A stretch of DNA of 64,000 nucleotides from NCBI GenBank assembly GCA_037447655.1, contig JBBHKE010001580.1:92180-156179 (forward strand), in the 5' to 3' direction. This document shows positions 46,607 through 59,571 of the stretch, piece after piece. The stretch is from Zygnema cylindricum (Eukaryota; Streptophyta; Zygnematophyceae; Zygnematales; Zygnemataceae). The notes under the pieces were generated by a model that was not told where the DNA came from, did no database searches, and worked only from the letters and a program-made list of their open reading frames with translations. Both the position numbers and the translations under genes were made by a program. Position 1 is the first letter of the stretch; every line of letters begins with the position of its first letter.

Positions 46607-49600
46607 ATGCTCTACCCCACTCCCGGAAGGGCTCTGGAAGTCGTCCGTTGTCTGGGTGTCAATTTTGCCTCTTCCTTCCCTCAGCCAATGAGAGCATGCC
46701 ACGTGGATTCTCCGACTGCAACCTGGCGGCTCAGATTTCGCGTCGGCATGCCAGAGGACAACCACGTTTTGGCGGCTAGCGGAGGGGTGGCGGCTGCCTA
46801 TGCCATAATAGTGTGGATGTGTCACGTCACGTTTGGTCAGGGCAGTAGGGGAGTAGGGGCTGTTTGGATGCCAGCTGGCGTGGCGTACTTTGCTGTCATG
46901 GTGAGGATACACGCGGACGAAGCTGAATGCTGACAAAAAAACTGTAACGGAACTGAAAACTGAACGGCGACGCGAGATGAGCACGAATAGAATCTTGACT
47001 TTTGAACAGGACCGGATGCTGACAAGAACTGGTCAGGGACCGGAATCTGAACGAAACTGAAACTGAAATCGAAACTGGAAAACTGAAACTGGAAGACTCT
47101 ACGGTAACTGAAGATGAACAAGAATAGATACTGCGCTTTGAGAATGGCGACAAAATTGAATATGAGGAGGAAACAAAGTCTATATTGTAGTTCAAATTGA
47201 AGACTGGCTGACGCTCTATATTATGAAGCATCCAATTGCCAAAACTAGTATTTTATGTCGTATAAAAACAACAACAGTACTGTACAGTACAGTACTAGTA
47301 TTTTAACTAGTATTTTATTTCGGATGCTGATATCTTCTCTTTACAATTTAGGATTATTGAAAACAATTACATCATAAATGTGCAGATTAACAAATGTTGA
47401 TTTTACTTGAAGTCCTTGTTTCTCTATCACTGAATCTTGCAGTAATCAACATTAGTTTGGGTTATTACCAGTAATGCTCCCATTTTCAATGCATACATGT
47501 GTCGTAATAATCTCACTCCGTTCTCTCCCTTTTTTGTTTTACTGTATTTTACTGAGCTCGAATGTAAAACTTAGGACTTATCTCTATGCTTGTTTCCTTC
47601 GAATGCATATAAGGTTAAGATACATATTTTACTAGGAGCGAAAATATTTCTAAATTTCTTGATATTTCACTGATTCCTTGCTTCTCCTGCCTTGTAAACT
47701 GACTACACTAACTAAATTTTCCTGTTTATCGGATTAGCCAGAAGCTCCTGCTGTCCGTTTATTATTTTTAGCAAAGTAGAGTTATTCTCAAGTAAATCTT
47801 TTCGTCATATCCTTTTCCATGAAGTAGGTCATGCTCTCTTGCTATGATCGAACCAGATAATTGAGGGTTACGTAGCCAGGAGATTTTTTTACAGCAAACT
47901 TTTCAGATAAGTCTACTTCAGGTTTAGAGTCTCTGGTTCTTACCTCTCACATACATGGCCTTACCGTAGTAGGTGAACATATTTTCTAAATAAAGAACGG
48001 AGGAGTGTATGTACTTTCTGGTCTAATCCTGCATTACTTCACGTCAAAGTTCTCATCATAATTCTTTAAAAAACTCGGTCCTCTGTTTTCATTGCCTGAT
48101 TATGATTGTGAAATGCATAGCAGCAAACATTTGCCGTCAAACATTTCTTTTATGCTGTTTTATTACAGGACTGTGTAGTTCGCTCACTGTTGTATTCCCT
48201 TTATCTAATTTTCATTTAGTAGTAACTTATTTTACCTTGTGAAATTTAATCATGTTTGTTCAAATATTTCCTGTTTTTTTTTTTGGGCTGTTTCTTGATT
48301 GCAGTCGATGCATTTGAGGAAGATTCTAGTGTATTGTTTTTTAGAATGGTCAGTCAAACTTTCTTTATTAATTCCCTTCTTTCTTTGGCTTCTTCATTTC
48401 GTTCTTATCTTTTTACCTTTTCTTCAAAGTTTCTTTGCTGTTTGTTGCCTCTTCTCCACTCATTTTTTGCATGGACCTAGCTAGTCTTCAATTTGAATCA
48501 GAAACGTGTGGCTCACACTACTTTACGCAGAAAAGCAGGAGTCGTCTAAAGTCCGCAGAGCATTTTTGTAACAAATACAGTCCTCCACATTATGTTGTGT
48601 GAGTATTAGAAAAGTGCAACTGTTAGAAACGCGGAGGTATATAAGGAGGAAATTTCAAGAAAGAGGATGTTCTTCTGTAGAGCGTCATCTGCCTGGACCA
48701 TTGGCATTTCTGGACCTCGCGATATCTGTTGATTTAGCGAAGGAGTTCTAGTTCCACTAGGACATAAGTGAAATTTGTTATCCAAGACAAGTTGAACAGT
48801 CCAGAGCACAACAGTTTTTGCTGAATTTCACATTTGCATAAATGCTACCTTATCAGGTTTAATAAATTCGCTCAAGTTCATTCCTTTTTTTTGTTTTTTT
48901 AAGAGCATTTTCTGTCTATTTTTCATTTTTCGGGTGTTTTATTCCCTCTCAATTTACCTTCTCACTTTCAACGTACTTTATAACTTTCCTTTTATTTCAG
49001 ATGATTTCCTCAAGCCAGTTTGACAATGACTCCATTCTTGTAGTCTCATGGTTATTTGTACAATCCATCCTTTTCTTCCTGAACCCATTTTTTCTCGTTT
49101 CCTTTTTGCTTTATTTTTGCAGCTTTTTGGAGTCGGAATATGGCCAGGAATTGTCATTGGTGACCTGTCCTGTAATCTTGGCCTCTTCTGCACACAGGAC
49201 AAACATATTCAGTCAGAATTGCTATCTTGGCAGGGATTGGTAGTTGCGGTAGTGGCCGCTTCCGTGAAAGCAACACATATCACTATCGGAACGTCTTTAT
49301 TCAAGATTATTTCACTAAGGCAGATGTCAGTAGAAGGAGTGGAGACTCCTTTGGACCGAGTAAAGGACTGCTCTTTTTTTACTTTGATCGTAGGAGGAGT
49401 GACAACCATCAGTTATGCAATAATGACTATAGGATTGGCTCTGACGGGAGTTGTATCATGGCCCAATAGTCAAAGGTATGTGAGCGGAGGCATTCACTTA
49501 GGGAAATCCTTAGGTGAATGGTAAGACGAAGGGGCGATTTTGCAGGCCAGTTAAACCTGTCTTAGGTTTTTTTTTCCTTCAAGAGACCAGTTCCTGGAAT

Positions 49601-52600
49601 TGCATTATTTGAGTGAAAATTTCATCAATGCTGTAAAAATAAATGTTATCATAATTGTTACCAGTAACAGGTAACTGTCATAGTAATTCCAATTTTGGTG
49701 GGAATTGGATGGGGATTTTGATTTTAATTCGACGTCAGAAGATTATAATTGTGATGATGGGGCTGTGGAGCTCAGATTGTGTTATTTGTGACATTTTTTT
49801 AGGATTTTTGTTGTTGCAGGATGTGGTTAGAAGCCACTTTAGCTGATGTGACGGGGGTCCTCTCCGTTTTGCCCCTTTTGGTTCAACTTCGTCATACTGA
49901 TCCAATTTTGGATGCATGTGGCCGATCGCCAGCTCAGATTATTGAGTTTTTAGCCATGCTAGCCTGCCACCTGGTACTCTGTGGACCAATTACCAGCAGT
50001 GTGGCACACTACAAGGAGTTTAGCATGTTTTTGCCTTATTGTGTAATCCCAACTCTCCTATGGGCCGCATTTCGATTCAACCGGAGGTGAGATTCAAGGT
50101 GTCATGCTTTAGAAGTGTAATTAATAGCGGGAATCATTAATGCCTTTTTTACCATTGATGTCTAAGACTCCCCTCTGTCTCTCTCTCTCTCCCTCCCTCC
50201 CTCACACACTCTTTCTCCCCCCTTGCACCTGTATTCCCCTACCTAGCTCATCCTCTCTCCCTGTTCTGACTTAATGGATTTATTTTTTTTGTCAATCTTC
50301 GATTGGTGGTGGGATAAGCAGAGGTCTTTCATTCCTTGTGCTTGTTTCTGTCCTCATGGTTTCCTTTGGAGGTACACAAACACCCGATCCTTTACAAGCT
50401 CAGCTTTTGGCTGTTGTGGTGATTCTCGGCTTAATTTTGGGGGCTTCTATACGAGATTCACGACGTTTACAACGTTGGAGAGCTGATGTGAACGATACTT
50501 TAGAGAAGGAAGTGATGAGAAGGACTTGCGAGCTTACGCTTACTAATCAAGTTCGTTAAAGGCTCCTCTGCCTGCTTTTTTCTTTTCTTTTTTTCTTTTT
50601 GAAAAGGAGATGTGAATATTAGGGTTCAGTTGCAGTCTTAAGGTTTGGAATAGATGATGTCAATTGCTATCTCGATAGGATGTTGGTGGTTTGATAGGAT
50701 CTCAGTATAGGATTCAGATGCCTTAGGTTCCATTGGTGTTTTGATTCACATAGTGTTTGTTCCTTTTTTCAGGATTAGTTGTTGTTTGGTTATTTTTAAA
50801 CATAACAGAAGAGGTGAAACTGGGAATAAAGTGTGGGTAGGATTTGAGGAAAACTTTGTGAGAGAATAACGGGATTTTTTGTGTATGGCAAAAGGGACGC
50901 AAATGAGACTGCAGCAGAAGAAATTTTAAAGTTTCCATAGCGCTATAAAATTATTCATTTTTCCTATTTTCGCCACATTTTTTGGCGATTAGGGTTACAG
51001 GACTTCTTGACCTAATTTTCAGAGCTTGAAACTGTGTCTTACCTCCTCCTCTTTTTTTGAATTTCAGGAGCTCAGGGCGTCTAAGAAGGCCGCAGAAGAG
51101 GCGAGTCGGGCCAAGTCAGAATTTCTGGCAAATATGAGCCATGAGATTAGGTGGGATCTTGAATCAAAACTGAATTGAATTGTTTGGTTGGTGAACTCTG
51201 GGTTTTGAACTTTTCACGTGTTATTACGTGCAGTTTCAATTTAAAGTTAATGGTTCGGTTTGCAGGAGGTTATTGGTCTCAATTTTACGATATATGCATA
51301 CTATATCTTTAAGGTCACGCATAGGTTTCAAAGCAGCCTTGGCTCCCTTTTTTTTCTTTCTAATCGAGTTATAAATATTTGTTTGTTGTGATGCCAACAG
51401 AACTCTCATCTAAAGCAGAGTTCTTCAACTTACTGAACCTACCTGATTCTTTTTTGGATGTTAACAGAACTCCGATCCATGGCATCATGGGTATGACTAC
51501 TCTTGCCCAAGATTCTCTCGATTCTCTATTATCGGAACTTACTACGAAATACGATGATCCGGGTCATCTTACTGCAGAATTGGCCGATCATCTTGATACT
51601 GTCGCCCAATCAGCCGACTGTCTTCTTCATATCGTAAATGCAGTTTTAGATTTGGCAAAAATCGAGGCTGGGAAACTTGAATTGGAAGTCGTTCCATTTC
51701 GAATTCGAGACACAGTTGGGTCAACCATGAAAATGCTTCAGGTATAGCATTGAAACACTATGTGAAGTCTTTTTCTGTTTCCAGTCTTATGTATTCAGGT
51801 AGGTCATTGTCGTTTTGGTTGTGAAAGTCGAATAAAGAGCACTCACTTGAAAGCTCATTTTCAATTTCTGTAGTTCAGGTTTTCTGTGGGTGCGATCTTT
51901 TTACTTCCAGCACCTTACTGTGTTTGTCATTTCTAATATGATGTCTTTTTTTAGGATGGCTTTTTCTTTTGAACAGGTTCGGGCAGCACAAAAACAATTA
52001 GCGCTTAATTGGGAAGTAGCATCAGGTGTTCCAGAAGGTCTTTTAGGAGACCCAAATCGACTGCAACAATGTATCTTAAATCTCGGTGTGTTGCTCTTTT
52101 TTTTGTCTCCATCTTTTTTTGTTTTATTGTTTCTTTTTCAGGGCCCACTGAATTGCCTTGCACAAGAACCTGCTACTATCTGTTTTTGTTTTTCTCTTTT
52201 TGAGATGTTCTTGGCTGCGAATGTCTAACATTAGTTTGGTGGTTAACTTTGCAGTGGGTAATGCGATAAAGTTCACTCAAAAAGGTTCTGTCAGAGTAAC
52301 TGTAAGTTTACACGATCCTTCCACTGTCAAAAATGTGGGTGAGGATAACGAATGGGAGGAAAAATCTATTAAGGGCAACGGATGGGACGAAAAAACTGCC
52401 AGTGTTGAAGGTAATGCTAAAACCTCTGCTTCACTAACCATGGAGGAGGAGATGAATGAGCTAGAAAATCTCGACCACGACTCGTTTTCAAATATGTTAA
52501 GACAAAGTGGCTCGTTTGCGAATGTTTCTCGACAAAGTACTCAATCTTTTGGAAGTTGCGACGATGATTTCTCAGTGGGAGAAATACCAATTATAGGGAA

Positions 52601-53966
52601 TGCTAGGAAGGAAAAGATGCTAGAGAGAACTCTTTCTCAAGAGATGAGAGACTTTGAATTTGACTTTGATTACAACAATGAAGAGGAGACAAGGGGAGGA
52701 TGGGAAGGAGTAGTAGCTCAGGATGTTAAGAGCAGTTCGTCTTTAAATAAGACAGGAGAGGATTTGAAGGCTCCGCAAGATTTATGGGGTCAGTTTGAAT
52801 CGTCCCAACATTCTCAAAAAGAGAGAGTCCTTTCAGTAGGTTTGCAACGCGGAGGAGGAGGAGTGAGAGCAGAGGAGGCAGAAGTTGATCCCATGAGCCG
52901 AGAAAGGGAGGTGATAACGTCGAGTCAAAAGAGCAAATGCGATTCTCATGAGGAGAAGGAGAATGTTTTGGGGAATAGTCAAGCTTACAGGGGCAGGGAA
53001 GGAGAGAAAGGACATACATGGAGAAATCAACGGAGAGAAAACATGTACCCTAATCAAAATGGAACGGCAATTGATTTCGGTCTCCATGGCTGGGGTGAGA
53101 AGAAATTTGTAACCGAACCTGTAAAAAAGAAGTCTGGAAAATTCAAAAGTGCAGAATTCAGTCTTTCGAATGGGAGCACGACAAAAGGAAAAAGACGGAG
53201 TGCTGAAGAATTGGCAACTTTGTGGAGTTCTTTCACTCCGGGAGGAGGGACAGGCGGTAAAATTACGGGAGTCGATATGTTGACCAATGGGAGAGTAGAG
53301 AAGTTTGAGGAGGAAGAAAAAATGAACGAAGGAGAGGAGGTATGGCTTCTTTTTACGGTCCAGGATACCGGCATTGGGATTCGAAAGGAACAACAAAAGG
53401 AAGTTTTTAAGAATTTTGTTCAGGCAGATACATCTACCACTCGTATTTATGGAGGAACAGGATTGGGACTAAGTATCGTTCAAAGGTGAGAGAGGAAGAG
53501 GCAGAGTGGGAGGAGAGGGAAAAAGAAAGAGAGATTTTTCAGACTAAATTTTGGATGAAATTGCACAAGTGACCCATTGGTCACCAGGGTCTACTGGACA
53601 TTTGCTTTTTGGAAATTTGTTGGCTCTGTATTTTATTCCAGAGCCGAACATGCACAAAAATATTAGTTTTGTTACATGGTAATTTTCTCTGTATTTTACT
53701 GTAATAGGCTAATTGCAGCATTGAAAACTACTTAGCTTTTGTGTAATTAATTGCATATTCCCAATCAGTTTATTTAGCTTTACAGTGTGTGGGTCACACT
53801 ATAAAGGCGAGTACTCTGGTAGTGTAGTTACTCTATAAGTCATTGTACATTTTTGTACCGCCTTGTGAGTAATCATGTGTGACACATGTCTATGTATCTC
53901 TCTCTCTTTCTCTCTATCTATATCTATATCTCTCTGCATATGTCTGTGTATATATATACATACATA

Positions 53967-54055
<89 letters not shown>

Positions 54056-56163
54056 ATGTGTGTGTGATGTGTGTGTGTGTGTGTCTGTGTCTATATATAT
54101 AAAGGAAAGAAGTGTATGCATTTATTTCTTTTAGAATTCCTTAACTCACAGTTGGCATGTAATTTTACGATCATGTACACTGGTCAATGGGCGCTAACTT
54201 TTCTAACTTGAAGTTAGTTCCATTAGCTTAAGTTTGTCTTTCAAGAGTACACACCTTCACAATGTTGTAATGTTGTACAGCATTTAGCTCATTTGACTTA
54301 TTAGTTTTTATTTCACTTTCAGATCCCTATTCCGTACCTCTGTTTCCTACCCCCTCTTTCCAACACCTTATTTCATGATAGTTCTTTGTGTTTTCATCCT
54401 TGGGCTGTCAAGATCCCCTATTTCAGGACAGGCATAGTTTCTCTGTCAATAGATTTTTCTTAATGACAGTTAATACTTTTATTCACGTATAGCTCCCAAG
54501 GTTAACCCCTCTTTGTTTGTCTTGTCTATTATTTATTTTGCTTTGTCTTATATTGGCTCGTTTTATCTTATGTTACAGGCTTGTGGCTATGATGGATGGA
54601 CGTATATGGATAGAGAGTGAAGTGGGACAAGGTTCAACTTTTTCTTTTATCGCAAAATGCAAAACTGCTCGTCTTCCAGCAAAACTGGAAAACCAACATT
54701 CAATTAGAAGTCCACGAGAACTACGGTCCGCATCTCCAACCTCTGAGCTTCCCTCAAAACATCTCCCTAACTCGTTGAAAGTTGAAGCGTCAGTCCTCCC
54801 ACCTTCTTCAATTGTTCCTAATTCAGTGACAGCCGTCACAAAAATTCTTGCTCCTCCTCGTCCTCCTCTCCCCACTCACACGATTCCAAAGCAGGGAGTA
54901 GTTCTAGATGCTTCCAAGAAATTTGGTCTCCCTCCACTAGGAAAACTAGCCACTGGACTAGACAGGCCAAATGGAGAGGTTCTGTTCGGTCAAATAACGG
55001 AAACGGAGAAAAAGAAAGTTCCTCATTCTTTATACAGAATGGATACTTGTCCTGATTTGGCGGCCATGGCAAGACAGGGACTGTTGGGTGATATTATAGG
55101 GGATCAAGAACAAGGGGCAGATAGGCCGAAATCACCCTGTTCTAAGCCAGACACCACAGGGGAGAGAGAGGAGAGAGCAGGGGGAGAGGAGAAAGGGAAG
55201 TCTCCTCGGAAAACTCCAACTACTTCTACTAGGAATGAGGGGGGAAGGGAAGGTTCAAATGGGGTAACATTGGCAAGTCTTTCTGGATTGAAAATTCTTT
55301 TAGCGGAAGACAATATGGTGAACCAAAAAGTTGCTCGTCATGTGTTGACGAAACAAGGAGTGGTAGTTGATGTTGTAGGAGATGGACAAATAGCAGTGGA
55401 GATGATGTCTACAAGAGTAAAGGATTATGACTGCATTCTTATGGATATTCAGGTGAGTTCATCTAATGTTCACTCCTATGGAGACTCAATCTACTGTTTT
55501 TTACAGCTAGTAAAGTTCACAGTCTTGCAAAAGGTTCATGAAAGCAGAAATACTTAGTACCCAGTATGCAGTCACATTGGATACATGTAAGAAGTTGGTG
55601 AGTTCCAATGAATGCTACTGTTTTAAAGTTGACCATGTGCAAAAGCCGAACGTTGACTTAACAAAAAGGTTTAGTTGAATGAAGTCAACTAGAGTTGTGG
55701 ATGAAGTGAAACAGATGATGGATAAAGTTCACTTGCCCTTGTGGTAATGTCAAATTTACAAACTTTCTCACAATATTTTATACAATATCATATGGTCCCG
55801 CAATACAACTTCAGAACTTTCCTGCAACTTTCTGCCACCTATGCACATCCTCAGATTAAACTTTTTCATTGTTGACTTATCTGAGTTGACGAGAGCTTAT
55901 TTTTCCTTTGATATTCTATTTTCCCTCAGATGCCTGTTATGGATGGTCTTGAAGCCACTCGTTTGATCCGAACTATGGAGAGCGAAGAAGGGAGGAAATA
56001 TACCCCGATTATCGGTTTAACGGCCCACGCTATTCAAGGATATAAGGACCAATGCCTTCTTGCAGGAATGGACGGTTATGCATGCAAGCCGTTCCGTATC
56101 GACGACTTGACACAAGTAATCCTGACTTCCCTGGCACAGTGTGGAAAAGCGGCTTCTAAGTAA
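46607..56163 (+). CDS. MASE1 hybrid histidine kinase
   Basis: Ten exons (46607-46900, 49123-49475, 49820-50086, 50322-50550, 51068-51150, 51468-51741, 51977-52085, 52255-53485, 54579-55452, 55930-56163) join in frame to 1315 residues. The start is uncertain: 46607 is the first in-frame ATG after the CT-rich leader, and 46748 is the alternative. Residues about 55-360 form a multi-pass MASE1-like sensor ([12 protein letters not shown], then [33 protein letters not shown]). A short coiled coil leads to the H box NMSHEIRTPIHGI (His about 406). The N box is LVGNAIKFT (about 539). After an insert of about 330 residues come G1 (DTGIGI, about 907), F and G2 (GGTGLGLSI) boxes. The receiver (about 1180-1315) has AEDN, phospho-acceptor Asp about 1236 (LMDIQMPVMDG), GLTAHA and CKPF. 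All phosphorelay residues are present. It has no Hpt domain, so an external one is needed. Ligand unknown. Confidence 0.9.
46940..47115. repeat. degenerate GAAACT array in HK intron 1
   Basis: Imperfect (GAAACT/GGAACTGA)n words soon after the exon 1 donor. The 2.2-kb intron (46901-49122) otherwise contains only AT-rich DNA and a GTAC palindrome near 47273-47296. Confidence 0.6.
53945..54115. repeat. (TA)n/(TG)n microsatellite in HK intron 8
   Basis: About 85 bases of TA followed by TG repeats within the intron 53486-54578. Frames over it are artefacts. Confidence 0.93.
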
Positions 56164-58500
56164 AGTATATTGTGTCTATTGATAGAGGAAGAGCAAGAAA
56201 AAGAGAGGGAGGAATAGCAAGAAAAGGAGAGGGAGGAAGGCAAAGACAGAGAGGAAGGAGGAGGGAAGCGATCGTATTCAGTAGGTTAAAAATACGACCG
56301 ACTGTTACAGGGAAAAATTCAAACTTAAAATGTCAAATTTCAAGGATTTTCTTCAAAAACTTGTACCTTCAATAAGAGGGGGTAGTTGATTTACCTTTGG
56401 AAACAAAACCCTGTGCAGGATAGGTTGCTTACATTGCGCTTGATTTCTTTATTTGCAGCAATATTTGGGGTTTAGTTTAGCTTAAACTCATAAAGTCACC
56501 AGTCATGATACGAGTTTCATATTACAGTCAATTTGGATCAATTTTACGAGAAGCTGTGGTAAGGAAATTGGAGTAGAAGGTAGGTTTTTTCTTTTCCTTT
56601 TCATGGATTTTTACCTTTTTCAGTGTTCTTCAATGCATAGTCTTCTTCTAGCTTTAACCAAAGTTTCGTATGATAATTTGCATTGGAAAACTACTACTGT
56701 CGATAAGGAACTGTAGGTCTTAAAATTCGAAAGTATATTTTTAAAAATACATTTTATGTAGGTTCTAAAATTTATCTTTCATACGGTGCTAGGTCAACAA
56801 AGGTTGTGGGTCAGCATATGGAAACGAGGTTTTATGGAAATTAAACCTTAGTCATGTACAATTGACTTGAAATAGTAGAAAGGGATAAAAAGGATGAAAG
56901 GGGCTCTTTATACAGGTTTTTACCATTAATTTGTTTAAGTAAAATTAATGCGATTTACCGAAAGGATCTTTCTGGTAAGCAAATTGATTTGAATGTAGCG
57001 AGTTTGTTTTTAGGTGTACAAGTGCTGTTTTTCAATGTCCCCCCCCCCCTCTTTTTTTTTCACCATTGGATGAACGTGCATGTGGGATCTTTTATGGATC
57101 AGTAATGTGTTTCTTTTGGCATCACTGGCAATCGAGGTATGGATTCCCACAGTTTCTCTGCTTTATGGTAATTAGTGTAATTATTACTCAGGGAGGATGC
57201 AATGTGACCTGCGATCCTTTTTAAAGTATATGCAAATAGCTCAACGACGAATCTTAAATCAGAAAGCCTTTTATCTATTACAGTTATATATAGCTCGGAG
57301 TCGGGTAAAACTGTTACGTTGAATAGATATTTGGTTGGACTGTGGTCCTGGTAACAGACTGGTCGCAAGTGGAAAAGATACGAGGGCTTTAATAACGTCT
57401 GCATATGTGCTCGTTCTTCAAGTGTGTCAATACCCTCTGTAGGATAACTGGAGAGGGACAAGGAGCATATCTTTGTCGATTGATGCGTCTGTATCGAAAC
57501 ACCTATGTGGTGCAAATATTAACTTTTATTGTTACAGAGGTCCAAACCAAGGGGTCAAACCAGACTTCAAAATTTTATGAACTTCAAATACCTAGGAATA
57601 AGTTTTTAGCATAATTTAGTATGTAGCCTGGGAAACGGCCTAAGCTTTCGGTTATTTAACTAAATTGTTTGTTTTGCTTGTTGCTCCTATTCTTCTGTGC
57701 AAAAAGCTTGAAATTTAAAGCCTGCAGTCTAATACAGACCGTCCGAGGAAAAATCAAATAAAATCTATTTCTCATGCCTATCATGAAGAAAGATAGGCTG
57801 GTGGTAAAAGAATAAAAAGTCGTTTGTAAAAGGGAAGATTTGGACATAGGGCGAGGGGGCAACCATAAGCTATGAGAAAATGATGTCCGAGTTCACCAAC
57901 TTGAGACATTTGAAGCGTCGAGTGCGAGGATCACCGAGTCTAGATAGAGAGAGGACAAAGCCCAAATACTGTGGTTCACGTCTTCACGATCCCCTCGAAT
58001 AAATACAATAAACTGATGTGACAAAATGTAGACATGGGATGTGGGCTTGAGTTGTATGTGGGTCGCACGGGCCACCATACGGTGTAAAAAATTTTGCTCA
58101 GAGTGGATCCCCATTTGCCTTGGTGAGAGCCATTGGACGAGACACAGTGAGGTAATCTTAAATTATAGTAGGAATGTTTTTACTGGCAATAAAATACAAA
58201 ACGTATACAAACGTGAAAAACATATTGTTTATTGTCGAACTGTTCAAGTTAGTTCGGATATTTTTTACAATACGAGTTTTGTACAATCATAACCAAAGGG
58301 AAAACAAAACGACGATGACAACATATCGACGAGCGCATCGGTCGATACCTTTTTGCAATTCGGATCATATACATGTAACCGGCCGTAGTGTTCCGTTTCT
58401 ATGTAAACTAGTCGCATGTTTATTAAGATTTTGCAACATGGGATGCTGAAATAATTTTGAAGTGTTTCCTATAGTTCAAACTTTCGTACAATTCATTTTA
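56164..58500. other. downstream of the kinase, no gene recognised
   Basis: A purine-rich patch at 56180-56270 (just after the stop) and a C11/T9 run near 57041 are the only notable features. The open frames at 57099-57515 and 58041-58449 have no recognisable domain or splice structure. Confidence 0.5.
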
Positions 58501-58504
58501 ATAC

Positions 58505-58690
58505 ACTGCCCAACTCTATTAGAGTTGATAAAACCAATACGGCCGCGACATTTTTTGGCCTAAAATCATAAAATAGTATTAGCAACACTAGTAAAGGAGT
58601 CTGTCACGTCACCTCGCACTAAATTAGTATTAGATAATTTCCCCTTCTTGCTAAAAAATCCTTTAGAGCTAATAAAAATGGGCAATAGGG
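58505..58690. mobile_element. MITE related to 22040-22238
   Basis: Starts CTGCCCAACTCTATTAG and ends GCTAATAAAAATGGGCA. It shares the GCGACATTTTTTGGCC, AAAATCATAAAATAG and CACGTCACC.CGCACTAAATTAG landmarks with 22040-22238, but its termini are diverged. Confidence 0.5.
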
Positions 58691-59571
58691 TTTGATGACC
58701 CATATAGTTCGAACATTCGTACAGCTCGTTTTAATACTGTATAATATCGTACTATTTTACACACTTTTTTTTAGTTCGTACTTTTTGATCCATGGGACTG
58801 TAATTTTTCGTATCGAATCGGATTGGTCTAATTTGCATTGCCACTGACGTGTCAATGACGTCACAATGTACTTTTTTCTTTTTTTAGTGTGCAAGTTTTG
58901 GGGGTAATGTACTTTTTCGTACACATAGTATCCGTACAATATGACTGTACTGTACTGTAGCTGCAAGATCTGATTGAATTTTGGACTTTTCAATGTTTCT
59001 GGAATTGATTCTTTTCAAGTCTTTTCACCTACAATTTTCCCGCCACTTTCTCTCTCTCTCTCTCTCTCTCTCTCCGCACCCCCCTTCCCCCTTTCCTCCT
59101 CTCGTCTGATACCCTCCGGAATCTCTCGTCTTTTCGAAATCCCAATTTTCTTTCCTCTCCCTCTCCCCCTCTCATGAGTTTCCTCTCTCTTTGAGCTCTC
59201 TCTCTCCCTCTCTCTCTCTCTCCCTCTCTCTCCTATTGTCATCCGTACTGTTTTGTCTTTTTCAGCAATTTCAATTATGATCTTCCTCTCTCAATTTTCT
59301 TCGCTTTTGATATCACTCTCTCCCTCATTCTCTCCCTCCTCTTCCTCCCTCTCCCCCTTCCCCCCCCCTTCTCCTCTCCCTGTCTCTCTCTTCCCATGTG
59401 TCTCCTCCCACCCCTCTCACATGTCCTCCTCTCTCCCCTTTTGAATTTTTGTCCTTTTCCCCATGCGGCATTTTTGGCTCTCCCGAAAAGTCAACGCCCC
59501 AAAAGTCAACGACCCAAAAGTCAACGGTCAATGGAAAATTGGTTCCTGGACTAGGGTTCGAACTCCAGTGT
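58691..59571. other. upstream region of the GT92 gene
   Basis: CT microsatellites at 59047-59074 and 59195-59232 and CT-rich DNA to about 59440 are the likely promoter/leader of the downstream gene. 59489-59526 has three tandem AAAAGTCAACG-type units. Confidence 0.5.

Noticed and set aside
48256-48809. Several 60-74 codon frames within HK intron 1
   Set aside because: AT-rich intron with no MASE1 or other similarity; the protein joins smoothly from 46900 to 49123 without them.
52833-53396. 187-codon minus-strand frame
   Set aside because: Antisense shadow of kinase exon 8.
53875-54134. Tyr/Ile-rich frames (also at 22525-22851 and 37690-37920)
   Set aside because: Translation of (TA)n microsatellites.
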